Of a stretch of DNA of 27,523 nucleotides, positions 18,965-27,090 are shown piece by piece. The notes beneath the pieces were generated by a model. That model was given only the letters and a program-made list of their open reading frames with translations, was not told the origin of the DNA and ran no database searches. How positions within the stretch are numbered: the first letter of the stretch is position 1; each line of letters begins with the position of its first letter. The position numbers and the translations under genes were made by a program. The stretch is from positions 1-27,523 of the IMG/VR virus record IMGVR_UViG_3300042293_000824. One strand, 5' to 3'. Source of the DNA: a virus.

Positions 18965-19354
18965 TTATACTTTTCTTAATACGTTTGCTATGGTTGAATC
19001 TATTGGAATATCGGCATCTAAAATAATTTGACTGCTTGATATAACAACCTTTTCAGGCATATAATTTAAAAATACCAAAAATGTTTTTAACTGAGGCCAG
19101 AATCTTTCTTCTGTTTTAAAGAACAACATCTTTGTTGCCGCCTCAACTCCAAACAAATTGTTTATGACAATGATATGATTAATTATCAATCTTTCTTTTA
19201 GGCCTTTATCACTATGATACTTGCCCAATAGACGTTTAATATATTTAAATCGTTTAATGTCATCTAAGAATTCTGCCATACCTTTACAGTAGGGGTTATC
19301 ATAGTGTTTCATTGCATACATAATAAAACTTTCTTCAGTCAAATCAAAAACCAT
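18965..19354 (-). CDS. Conserved phage protein (129 aa)
   Basis: A 129-residue protein with the pattern FDLTEESFIMYAMKHYDNPY, then RFKYIKRLLGKYHSDKGLKE and a hydrophobic C-terminal core (FLVFLNYMPEKVV). I recognise it as a conserved phage family found beside the 18409-18963 type of protein; no function is known. Predicted all-helical, soluble. No signal peptide. No ribosome-binding site stands out. It follows the fibre-assembly gene by 6 nt. Confidence 0.75.
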   Translation of the reverse strand: MVFDLTEESFIMYAMKHYDNPYCKGMAEFLDDIKRFKYIKRLLGKYHSDKGLKERLIINHIIVINNLFGVEAATKMLFFKTEERFWPQLKTFLVFLNYMPEKVVISSSQIILDADIPIDSTIANVLRKV

Positions 19355-19360
19355 TCTGTG

Positions 19361-19888
19361 TTATTCTAGTGGATTCGTCGGCCAAGTAACATCACTTATT
19401 GTTTTAATTTTAGTAGTGCCCTCAACATAACCATTCACATCTAGATCTCTAAGTGCTTGTCTGTATGCCAATACATCTGCGAATTGTTGATCTGTTAGTT
19501 TATGGGAAATATTTAACAAAGTCTCTTCTTGATGTCTTTGTAAAATGTAATCAGTATTATATATCAACATTTCTCGTTGAGCAGATGCAGGAACTCTTGC
19601 AGTATTCATTGCCAAGTCTGCAATAGCCGCCTGTTCGATATTTGCCAAGTGTTCTGCGATCCAAACAATTGCGGGCAAACTTGAACCGGAAGAAACGACA
19701 CCATTTAGTTCTTCAACCGCATAAAGGTTTCTGTCTGGTTCATATGAAACTCTACGGACAGTATCTGTAAATGGAAAATTTGTGTGTTCTATAAACACAG
19801 ATGGGGCAGAAAATAAATAACCCGTACCATTGAATCTACAAGATACTGTTCCATTATAAAAATCTATTGAGACATAGTTATGTAACAT
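19361..19888 (-). CDS. Probable tail-fibre assembly protein
   Basis: A 175-residue protein whose C-terminal third, LADVLAYRQALRDLD-like (here FADVLAYRQALRDLD) followed by DVTWPTNP, is characteristic of tail-fibre assembly chaperones and tail proteins with a terminal YRQALRD...WP motif. The N-terminal half is strand-rich (YVSIDFYNGTVSCRFNGTGY), and the middle is a long helix carrying LQRHQEETLLNI. It lies immediately downstream of the collar-type fibre gene in the same operon, as such chaperones do. It may assist folding of one or several adhesins here. Ribosome-binding site AAGGAAA. Confidence 0.7.
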   Translation of the reverse strand: MLHNYVSIDFYNGTVSCRFNGTGYLFSAPSVFIEHTNFPFTDTVRRVSYEPDRNLYAVEELNGVVSSGSSLPAIVWIAEHLANIEQAAIADLAMNTARVPASAQREMLIYNTDYILQRHQEETLLNISHKLTDQQFADVLAYRQALRDLDVNGYVEGTTKIKTISDVTWPTNPLE

Positions 19889-19900
19889 TATGTTTCCTTG

Positions 19901-21328
19901 TTATACTAATTGAATAAACGCAACACGATATGTTCCGGGGTCGTGTGTTGCTGTACCACCCGCAACCGTAACTGTGTGCGTATGACTTACGCCTACACTT
20001 TGATGGCCGGTTTGGGTTGTTCTAACTCCACTACCTACTACTTGCGCAGTAGCATGTTGGTGAACCCAATCCCCATACGCTCCGCTTGATGAAAAAGTAA
20101 GCGTATTCGAAGTCTCAACCGCTTGGTCCGACGCTGATGTGGAATATCCTAAAAAATATCCTCGCATGTCGACAGTATTATTCGCGCCATCACACAATTT
20201 CCAATAAGAAGGCAATTCAGATAATGTGCCGTCATACATAACCATAGTACTTCCAAATGCAGGATCTGCAGTTGCGGCCACCCACATTTTCATTAGTTTA
20301 CCTTTTATTGAATCTGGGGTAAATGTGCATGTTACATCGTGGTTATGATTTTGTCCTGTTCCTGAAGCTACATTATTTACACCCGATCCGGCACTAGAAG
20401 AACTTCTTACTCCGCCCTGTATGTGATCGTGTTGACCGTTTGTTCCCGTTGTCCCGGATACGCTCGCAGGAACTGCGGCCACCTCTGCCACCCCTGTAGA
20501 AACTCCGCGAACATATCGGTTATATGTTGTTCCAAGTTTCTGGGTCCAACCATTTTTATTTGAAGAATTAATATGTATTGTATTGGATGGGAATGTTGTT
20601 TGATTACTGGATGCTCTTAACAATGTAACATTGCCGGTATGTGGTCTGGCATTGGTAACAGTTGCGGGGGCAATCGTTAAATCATGACTATGTTCTCCTG
20701 CAGGATTAGCAGCTATACCGGTTATTGCCCCAGCATTTATACTTGAATTAAATTCATACCCAGATGTTTGTGTATGTGACCCAGCTAGCCCCAATGAAAA
20801 TGTATACGATACATTTGTAGCTGGGGAAGTACTTGTTCCTATTTCTGCTTGCGTAGTTGTACCTTGTAGATATAAATTATCTGCTGCGGAATATCTAGGC
20901 CATGACGCATTGCTTGGATCGGACCCATTGTATAAAATAATTGTGCCGGCAGGTATAGTTGGATTTAATGTTGTAACTTGATTACTCACAACTCCGGTTT
21001 TTGATCTACCTAATTTATTATATGAATAAACAGTAAAAGTATAAGTTGATGCTGGAGTTAAATTCTCCATAGTGATTGTTGCGCTTGCAATAGTTGTTAC
21101 AATACTTACATTTGACCCAGTATTAGATGTTGCAGATATTTCAAACCCTTCGGAGAAAGTATATCCGTCGATATTTGTAACACTATAACTTAAAACTACA
21201 TTAGATAAAGCAGGCGAACTTGCAGTAATAGTACCAGTTATGCTAGGCAAACCAATCTCATTGGGATCACCCATTAACTGAGCTTTGCCCGTTATACTTA
21301 TATTCGATGACGTAATTTGTAACGACAT
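19901..21328 (-). CDS. Tail-collar-type fibre with fibronectin-like domain
   Basis: A 475-residue protein. Residues 1-20 (MSLQITSSNISITGKAQLMG) are the short N-terminal peptide type seen on the other adhesins. Residues about 28-120 form a fibronectin-III-like sandwich (TPASTYTFTVYSYNKLG). Two collar-like units follow, marked by TIILYNGSDPSNASWPRYSA near 129-148 and TMVMYDGTLSELPSYWKLCD near 361-380. Five HxH motifs at 213-215, 300-302, 328-330, 423-425 and 449-451 resemble the metal-binding histidines of the T4 gp12 short tail fibre. A trimeric receptor-binding fibre is inferred. The tandem collar units look like an internal duplication. Confidence 0.82.
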   Translation of the reverse strand: MSLQITSSNISITGKAQLMGDPNEIGLPSITGTITASSPALSNVVLSYSVTNIDGYTFSEGFEISATSNTGSNVSIVTTIASATITMENLTPASTYTFTVYSYNKLGRSKTGVVSNQVTTLNPTIPAGTIILYNGSDPSNASWPRYSAADNLYLQGTTTQAEIGTSTSPATNVSYTFSLGLAGSHTQTSGYEFNSSINAGAITGIAANPAGEHSHDLTIAPATVTNARPHTGNVTLLRASSNQTTFPSNTIHINSSNKNGWTQKLGTTYNRYVRGVSTGVAEVAAVPASVSGTTGTNGQHDHIQGGVRSSSSAGSGVNNVASGTGQNHNHDVTCTFTPDSIKGKLMKMWVAATADPAFGSTMVMYDGTLSELPSYWKLCDGANNTVDMRGYFLGYSTSASDQAVETSNTLTFSSSGAYGDWVHQHATAQVVGSGVRTTQTGHQSVGVSHTHTVTVAGGTATHDPGTYRVAFIQLV

Positions 21329-21373
21329 TATTCTATCTTTATTGTTTTCTAAAATTCATGAGTATAACAATTA

Positions 21374-22273
21374 TCATAACTTAGTTAATCGCACTGCACC
21401 CTGCGCCCAGGTTGTTACCAACGTGCCAGTATTTTCTCTCACAATATTAGATGCGATTGGATTAACATAAGAATTGGGTGAGCTGGTATTTAAACTATCG
21501 TATCCACCTGCAGGACCAACCGAATCATCTGTACCATTTCCACCACCGAACCCACCATATGTGGTTTGGTTGTTATACCCTGCTCCCGTGCCATTTATAC
21601 TTTGATTTTTCCAATTAGTATTGAATCCTGTTCCGACTGTTCCATCTGCTGAGCTTGAAGCAGTTGCAGGAGTTGAAAATCTTCCTTCACGTTGTCCTAG
21701 ACCGCCAGCTGCAACTAATAATGCTGTCATATCACCAGCTGAAAAGGTCGAACTTCCGCTAGATGATTTTGCAACAACAGTAAATCCTCCGCCAGCCCCG
21801 CCCGCAAAATCCAAGCTACCCGAATTTCCACTTGCGCCCGCGCCTCCTATTGTTATCCAAAGTACATCTCCAGAGTTTAACGTAAAATCTCCTTGTACCG
21901 CAGATCCTACGACAGACGGTTTATCAGTCGGTCCCCCGGATCCACCTTGCGATTTTATACGCCAGGTACCGGTTTCTGGAATTGTAAAATATATGTAACC
22001 AGCCGCGGAAGGTATTTTAATATATGTGGCAGCAACCATTGCATCATATGCTCCGGTTTGAGATGTTGAATTAAAATACCCATATATCTCTGCAGCAGTT
22101 TGTCCGGAAATAGGAGTAGTATCATTTGGACCGGAAGTTGTCCTACTTGAAGATACTGTTATTGGACTAGAATAAACGTATAAACCTGAGGGTGCAGGTG
22201 CTCCTGGCGGAGGCGTCTCACCGGAGGTTATTCTTCCGGAAAAACTAACATTATTTAAAGTAAATCTTGCCAT
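21374..22273 (-). CDS. Glycine-rich adhesin-like structural protein (2)
   Basis: A 299-residue protein with the N-terminal peptide MARFTLNNVSFSGRITSG, a PPPGAPAP linker, a region of about 80 residues with GQTAAEIYGYFNSTSQ, then a strand-rich glycine domain of the FTIPETGTWRIKSQGGSGG type (about 96-165) with LNSGDVLWITIGGAG and GGAGGGFTVVAK. It ends GAVRLTKL. This domain organisation is that of glycine-rich receptor-contacting domains. A virion surface location is inferred from context and from the shared N-terminus. It differs in sequence from the other glycine-rich protein at 8383-9279. Confidence 0.78.
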   Translation of the reverse strand: MARFTLNNVSFSGRITSGETPPPGAPAPSGLYVYSSPITVSSSRTTSGPNDTTPISGQTAAEIYGYFNSTSQTGAYDAMVAATYIKIPSAAGYIYFTIPETGTWRIKSQGGSGGPTDKPSVVGSAVQGDFTLNSGDVLWITIGGAGASGNSGSLDFAGGAGGGFTVVAKSSSGSSTFSAGDMTALLVAAGGLGQREGRFSTPATASSSADGTVGTGFNTNWKNQSINGTGAGYNNQTTYGGFGGGNGTDDSVGPAGGYDSLNTSSPNSYVNPIASNIVRENTGTLVTTWAQGAVRLTKL

Positions 22274-22274
22274 G

Positions 22275-22715
22275 TTATGCTACCCGAGCAGTCCCGCCTA
22301 TCATAAACCATTTGTTGTCGGTATACAATAATGTTGCGCTATCACCCACATTGCTAAAAATAATGTTTGCGTTGTTGGCAACATTGGTATTTAAAATAAA
22401 CGAACCGTTGGCAGTGGATGTTGTTAACAATACTTTAACTTGACCATTGGCACCGTTGGGAATAGCTATAGTACTTTGAGAAGAACCTACTCCCAAGTAT
22501 GTTATGGGAGTGGTTATGTTAACAGTGCTGGCAGAAGTCATATCCTGAGGAGTTCCGCCAAGTACAATATTACCTTTTATTGTGGGATCAGTAATCCCGG
22601 CAAATAAAATAGATGTGGTGACTTGTTTGCTTACACCGCTTTGAACCAGATACATTGCATCGGGTTTGTTAACTTGTGTTGCTGCGGTTAATTCTGATAA
22701 TTTTGATTTTGCCAT
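22275..22715 (-). CDS. Small fibre-like structural protein (146 aa)
   Basis: A 146-residue protein starting MAKSKLSELTAATQVNKPDA followed by MYLVQSGVSKQVTTSILF, a pattern I recall from N-termini of phage fibre and head-decoration proteins. The remainder is beta-rich with asparagine/threonine repeats (NTNVANNANIIFSNVGDSAT) and a terminal LLYTDNKWFMIGG typical of fibre-like domains. It does not carry the short plug peptide of the adhesins. A late-promoter octamer is 26 nt upstream. Probably a short fibre or decoration protein. Confidence 0.7.
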   Translation of the reverse strand: MAKSKLSELTAATQVNKPDAMYLVQSGVSKQVTTSILFAGITDPTIKGNIVLGGTPQDMTSASTVNITTPITYLGVGSSQSTIAIPNGANGQVKVLLTTSTANGSFILNTNVANNANIIFSNVGDSATLLYTDNKWFMIGGTARVA

Positions 22716-22740
22716 TCTGGTACCAATTGCGTCTGTTAGT

Positions 22741-22748
22741 TATTTATA
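22741..22748 (-). promoter_or_regulatory. T4-type late promoter
   Basis: Minus-strand TATAAATA, exact late octamer, in the gap between two genes and about 26 nt before the ATG at 22715. Transcription would start near 22734 and cover the fibre genes to the left. Confidence 0.65.
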
Positions 22749-22760
22749 ACGTGTAAAACA

Positions 22761-23552
22761 TTATTTAAGTCCCAATTCTTTACGAATCTTTGTGGCAGAG
22801 ATTGAATGTGTGGCATCATCAAACACTTCTTGTTCAATTTTATATCCAACATCTCGACCATATGTAATGTTTACAATATTTGGAACAACCTGAATCTCAT
22901 ATTGTCCCTGATATAATGTATCAAGATCTCGTCTAATGTAGCTCTTAACCTGTTCGATAGCAAAGGGATTGGAACCATTCCAACCTTGGCAATCTCTGAT
23001 CTGAATAACAACCTGTCCGGTCTTGGCAATTGATCTTTCGAACAATGCTCGGTGTCCAGGGTGCCAAGGTTGCCAACGACCTAGCATCTGTACTGTTTCT
23101 TTTTGCCAGTCAAATACTGGTCTGCGTCTGTTATCATAAATGTGAGCCACAATAAACTCTGCCCACTTCTCTGCATTTTGTTCTGTTATTCTAAAGTCAT
23201 ATACATCTGGCGGCACAAATGCCTTGTTGGTATCTTCAAAGCGGCCTTTTTCAATAGTATCAACCCAGACAGTCCAGTCTGCTTTGAAATTGTTTCGCAT
23301 CTCGGCCAAAGGTGCAACGAAATCGCAAATAACATAATCAGTTGTCATGCCATCAGCAAGTTCTCGCATACGCAAACTTTGACGAATACGACCTTCTCGA
23401 CTGAAATCCCAATCATTGTATTTTTTACGAACATCATCAGCATTGAGCCAAGAAACTGTTTTCTTTTCTCTTTGCAGGTATTCTAAAATATATTGGGAAA
23501 GATATGTCTTGCCCGCACCTGGTAAACCCATTACTAAAATTCTCTGTGTCAT
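22761..23552 (-). CDS. Kinase-nucleotidyltransferase fusion (APS-kinase-like + NMNAT-like)
   Basis: A 263-residue two-domain enzyme. Residues 1-140 are a P-loop kinase: GLPGAGKT at 9-16, LNADDVRKKY at 36-45 and YVICDFVAPLAEMRNNFK at 73-90 match the adenylylsulfate-kinase fold. Residues 150-263 are an HxGH nucleotidyltransferase: GRWQPWHPGHRALFERS with HPGH at 164-167 and ISATKIRKEL at 251-260, close to the ISSTxIR motif of NMN/nicotinate adenylyltransferases. The substrate is unsettled. NAD salvage (kinase plus NMNAT, cf. NadR, where the order is reversed) or modification of a phage product are the options. It lies inside the adhesin operon, with a GGAG ribosome-binding site. Confidence 0.85.
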   Translation of the reverse strand: MTQRILVMGLPGAGKTYLSQYILEYLQREKKTVSWLNADDVRKKYNDWDFSREGRIRQSLRMRELADGMTTDYVICDFVAPLAEMRNNFKADWTVWVDTIEKGRFEDTNKAFVPPDVYDFRITEQNAEKWAEFIVAHIYDNRRRPVFDWQKETVQMLGRWQPWHPGHRALFERSIAKTGQVVIQIRDCQGWNGSNPFAIEQVKSYIRRDLDTLYQGQYEIQVVPNIVNITYGRDVGYKIEQEVFDDATHSISATKIRKELGLK

Positions 23553-23612
23553 AATTTAATCACTCCATGTTAAAATTGTTTATTATTTATTGCCTGTTAA
23601 AAACTAAAATTT

Positions 23613-24764
23613 TTAATTTGTAATAGATAGCATATTTGCTCCGGCTGCAACACTGTACCATGTTGTAGACGAACCAACTTGTACTGGACTGGATCTATGT
23701 GTAGTATTGCCTAAACCAAGTGAGCCGGATCCATTTGCGCCCCATGTCCATAATGTACCATCGGTTTTGATTGCAGCACTAGTAAGATTACCAGCGGAAA
23801 CCATTGACCAATTTGTTAGTGCGCCAACCTGTACTGGGCTAGATTTGCTGATAGTAGTGCCGTCACCTAAATTGCCGTAAGTAGTATTATATCCCCATGA
23901 CCATAACGTTCCATCTGTTTTTATTGCTAAGGTATAACCGTCACCACCATCAATACTTGACCACGTAGTCAATGCGCCAATTTGTACTGGACTGGATCTA
24001 TATATAGTAGTGCCGTCACCTACATTGCCGTAATAATTGTAGCCCCAGCTCCATAAGGTGCCGTCTGTTTTAATGGCCGCGCTGGTGGACGACGCCGCGG
24101 CTATCTTTGACCAAGTTGTTAGTGCACCAATTTGTTTTGGACTTGAATAATCTGTGGTATTACCCAAGCCTAATCGGCCAGAGCCACCACTACCCCAAGC
24201 CCACATGGTACCATCTGTTTTGACGGCTATGGTATGCAGAGAGCCGCCAGCAATTTTTGACCATGTGGTTAAAGCACCAATCTGTACTGGACTTGATCTG
24301 AATGCGGTATCACCTAACCCCAATTGCCCCATGCCAGTGCCATAATTTCCGCCCCATGACCACAAGGTACCATCTGTTTTAATGGCCAGGCTGTGACTAT
24401 AGCCTGCAGCAATACTCAACCAAGTAGTTAAAGCACCAACTTGTACTGGGCTAGATACTCTACCAGATGGATATGTGCCAACTGGTTCGCCATTGCCCAA
24501 TTGCCCAAATTGATTATATCCCCAGGTCCACAAGGTGCCATCAATTTTTGTTGCCATGCTGTACTGACCGCCTGTGGCAATCTGTGACCATGTGGTTAGT
24601 GCGCCAATCTGCACAGGACTAGATCTATCAATAGTAGATCCGTCACCAACTGCGCCGTAGGCATTATACCCCCATCCCTGTAGGTAATATACTGGCGGAA
24701 TTGGAAAGACTGCTTGCGCGCTAACGTCGCCGACGAAATTTAAGCCTGAAAAAGTAAATGCCAT
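23613..24764 (-). CDS. RCC1-repeat seven-bladed propeller, candidate tail adhesin (2)
   Basis: A 383-residue protein with N-terminal peptide MAFTFSGLNFVGDVSAQAVF, an IPPVYYLQGWG start strand and seven blades of 47-54 residues, each ending KTDGT(L/M)W.WG. Blade 2 carries an insertion (GNGEPVGTYPSGRV) and blade 3 an extra GTGM in the loop, both on the presumed binding face. The last blade ends NMLSITN with no WG strand, so ring closure by the N-terminal YYLQGWG is inferred. Blade sequence is more divergent than in the 7234-8370 copy. Same presumed role as the other propellers. The leader before its ATG resembles that of the two next genes. Confidence 0.83.
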   Translation of the reverse strand: MAFTFSGLNFVGDVSAQAVFPIPPVYYLQGWGYNAYGAVGDGSTIDRSSPVQIGALTTWSQIATGGQYSMATKIDGTLWTWGYNQFGQLGNGEPVGTYPSGRVSSPVQVGALTTWLSIAAGYSHSLAIKTDGTLWSWGGNYGTGMGQLGLGDTAFRSSPVQIGALTTWSKIAGGSLHTIAVKTDGTMWAWGSGGSGRLGLGNTTDYSSPKQIGALTTWSKIAAASSTSAAIKTDGTLWSWGYNYYGNVGDGTTIYRSSPVQIGALTTWSSIDGGDGYTLAIKTDGTLWSWGYNTTYGNLGDGTTISKSSPVQVGALTNWSMVSAGNLTSAAIKTDGTLWTWGANGSGSLGLGNTTHRSSPVQVGSSTTWYSVAAGANMLSITN

Positions 24765-24776
24765 TTTGTTGTTCTT

Positions 24777-25898
24777 TTAATTTGAGATTGCCAGGATCAC
24801 GTAGTCTGTGTTCGTAACACTAATCCACGTAGTGCGTGCGCCAATTTGTTTAGGGCTTGAATATGCTGTAGTATTACCTAAACCCAATGTGCTATTGCCA
24901 CCGGTACCCCATGACCACAATGTACCATCTGTTTTAATTGCGTGGGCGGTGTAGCCTTTACTACTAACACTTGACCAAGTAGTCAATGCACCAATTTGAA
25001 CCGGACTAGATCTACTTGTAGTATCTCCTACCCCAAGGGCACCTTGATAATTTCTTCCCCACGACCACATTGTGCCATCGGTTTTAATGGCATATCCGCT
25101 TTCTGAACCTGCATTAATCGTTGACCAATTAGTTAGAGCACCAATTTGTTTTGGGCTTGAATATGCTGTAGTATTTCCTAAACCAAGTCTACCATGTGCA
25201 TTTGTTCCCCACGACCACATGGTACCATCTGTTTTAATGGCCATGCTGTAGTATAATGCAGAAACATTTAACCAAGCTGTTAGAGCACCAACTTGTACTG
25301 GACTAGATCTGTTATTAGTATCTCCTAAGCCCAACTGACCGTTAGTATTGCTTCCCCACGACCATAAGGTACCATCTGTTTTAACGGCCAGGCAATGATA
25401 TGTTCCACCAGAAATATTTAGCCAATTGGTTAATGCACCAATCTGTACTGGACTGGATCTGTTATTAGTATCTCCTAAGCCTAATGATCCTTGACCATTT
25501 CCGCCCCAAGCCCACAATGCGCCGTTTGTGTTAATAGCAACACCACCATTAAATCTAGCGGATATCTTTGCCCATGTAGTTAGAGCACCAATTTGTTTAG
25601 GACTAGAATACCGTGTGGTATTACCTAGGCCTAAATGTCCCGAATCGTTGTAACCCCATGTCCACATGGTACCATCGGTTTTAAGGGCTAGACTGTAAAG
25701 ATATTGCCCAGCAGTACTACTCCAATTAGTCAATGCCCCAACCTGATTCGGACTAGATCTACTTGCGGTATCGCCTAGCCCAAGTTGCCCAAAGTTCTGG
25801 TATCCCCATGACCATAAGTAAAATTCTGGAGGAGCGGGATGAGTAGTTGTGAGGTTAAGACCGGTTATTCCGCTTATGCCAGATAAAGTAAATGCCAT
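24777..25898 (-). CDS. RCC1-repeat seven-bladed propeller, candidate tail adhesin (3)
   Basis: A 373-residue protein starting MAFTLSGISGITGLNLTTTH, with PAPPEFYLWSWG as linker and first strand. Seven blades follow; blades 2, 5 and 7 are of the YSSPKQ type and the rest of the (R)SSP(V/N)Q type. Blade 4 is one residue shorter in the ALYYSMAIK loop. The final blade ends YVILAISN. It begins 16 nt after the stop of the fourth propeller gene. Predicted soluble ring with an N-terminal docking peptide, presumably displayed on the tail. Confidence 0.83.
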   Translation of the reverse strand: MAFTLSGISGITGLNLTTTHPAPPEFYLWSWGYQNFGQLGLGDTASRSSPNQVGALTNWSSTAGQYLYSLALKTDGTMWTWGYNDSGHLGLGNTTRYSSPKQIGALTTWAKISARFNGGVAINTNGALWAWGGNGQGSLGLGDTNNRSSPVQIGALTNWLNISGGTYHCLAVKTDGTLWSWGSNTNGQLGLGDTNNRSSPVQVGALTAWLNVSALYYSMAIKTDGTMWSWGTNAHGRLGLGNTTAYSSPKQIGALTNWSTINAGSESGYAIKTDGTMWSWGRNYQGALGVGDTTSRSSPVQIGALTTWSSVSSKGYTAHAIKTDGTLWSWGTGGNSTLGLGNTTAYSSPKQIGARTTWISVTNTDYVILAISN

Positions 25899-25914
25899 TT
25901 TGTTTTTCTTTTAA

Positions 25915-27063
25915 TTAATAGTAACCGATTGCTGCAGAGTGATAAAAAGTACCGGCAGCGGCATTTGTCCAAGCTGATAATGAACCTACTTGTGTTGGAC
26001 TAGATCTATCTAAAGTATCTCCTAGCCCAAGATTACCTGTACTTTGATATGTATCACCCCAAGACCATAGTGTGCCATCTGTTTTAATTGCCAACGTAAA
26101 ATACGAGCCCGAGTAAACGTTTCCCCAATTAGTTAATGCACCAACCTGTACTGGACTAGATCTATCTGTAGTATTGCCTAACCCTAATCGTCCATCTGCA
26201 CCGTAACCCCATGACCACATGGTACCATCTGTTTTAATGGCCATATGATAATAATTACCAGCAGAAACCTTAGACCAATTTGTAAGGGAACCTACCTGTA
26301 CTGGGCTAGATCTATGTGTAGTATCACCTTGGCCGAGTTCTCCATAAAAATTACTTCCAGTTGTCCATAATGTACCGTCTGTTTTAATTGCGGCCAGATG
26401 ATATGGACCTGCAGAAACTGTTGACCAAGTTGTTAAAGCACCAATCTGTACTGGACTAGATCTATCTGTAGTATTACCTTGACCTAATTGTCCGTAGGTA
26501 TTTTTACCCCATCCCCACATTGTACCATTGGTTTTAATTGCATGAACGGTTCTATAATTGCCAGCTGAAACTTTTAACCAATTTGTAAGGGAACCTACCT
26601 GTACTGGGCTGTCTCTATTTGATTCATCTCCTAATCCCAATGCACCTTTATAATTATTTCCCCATGCCCACAATGTTCCGTCTGTTTTAACTGCGGCAGT
26701 GTGATAACCTCCACCGTCAAAACTATCAGCATTGCCGGCCCAATTAGTTAATGCACCAACTTGTTTTGGACTTGAATAAGTTGTAGTATTACCCAGCCCC
26801 AATATTCCAGATACACCGTATCCCCATGTCCATAATGTACCATCGGTTTTAACCGATATTTTATGATAACCTCCGGCAGCAACTCTTAACCAATTAGACA
26901 ATGCGCCAATTTGCACTGGGGTAGATTTATCAATTGTAGTTCCGTCACCTAGTGCACCATATCCACCATCACCCCAACTCCAAAGGTAATACCCCGGAGG
27001 AGTGGGTTGAATTATGTTAATTGTTACCCCTGCGTATCCGCCGCCTGAAAATGTAACTGCCAT
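25915..27063 (-). CDS. RCC1-repeat seven-bladed propeller, candidate tail adhesin (4)
   Basis: A 382-residue protein beginning MAVTFSGGGYAGVTINIIQP with PTPPGYYLWSWG as linker and strand. Seven blades; blade 2 has a GNADSFDGGG insertion and blade 7 an extra DTYQST, both in loops. Blade 5 has TTG in place of SWG, so a tryptophan of the consensus is missing there. The last blade ends FYHSAAIGYY. An A-rich leader with a run of eight A precedes the ATG. Function as for the other propellers. Confidence 0.83.
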   Translation of the reverse strand: MAVTFSGGGYAGVTINIIQPTPPGYYLWSWGDGGYGALGDGTTIDKSTPVQIGALSNWLRVAAGGYHKISVKTDGTLWTWGYGVSGILGLGNTTTYSSPKQVGALTNWAGNADSFDGGGYHTAAVKTDGTLWAWGNNYKGALGLGDESNRDSPVQVGSLTNWLKVSAGNYRTVHAIKTNGTMWGWGKNTYGQLGQGNTTDRSSPVQIGALTTWSTVSAGPYHLAAIKTDGTLWTTGSNFYGELGQGDTTHRSSPVQVGSLTNWSKVSAGNYYHMAIKTDGTMWSWGYGADGRLGLGNTTDRSSPVQVGALTNWGNVYSGSYFTLAIKTDGTLWSWGDTYQSTGNLGLGDTLDRSSPTQVGSLSAWTNAAAGTFYHSAAIGYY

Positions 27064-27090
27064 TTTTTGTTCTTTTCTTTTTTTTAATTT

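Noticed and set aside
23584-23591. Late promoter before the kinase fusion (AATAAATA)
   Set aside because: One mismatch at the first position of the octamer; too common in AT-rich intergenic DNA to call.
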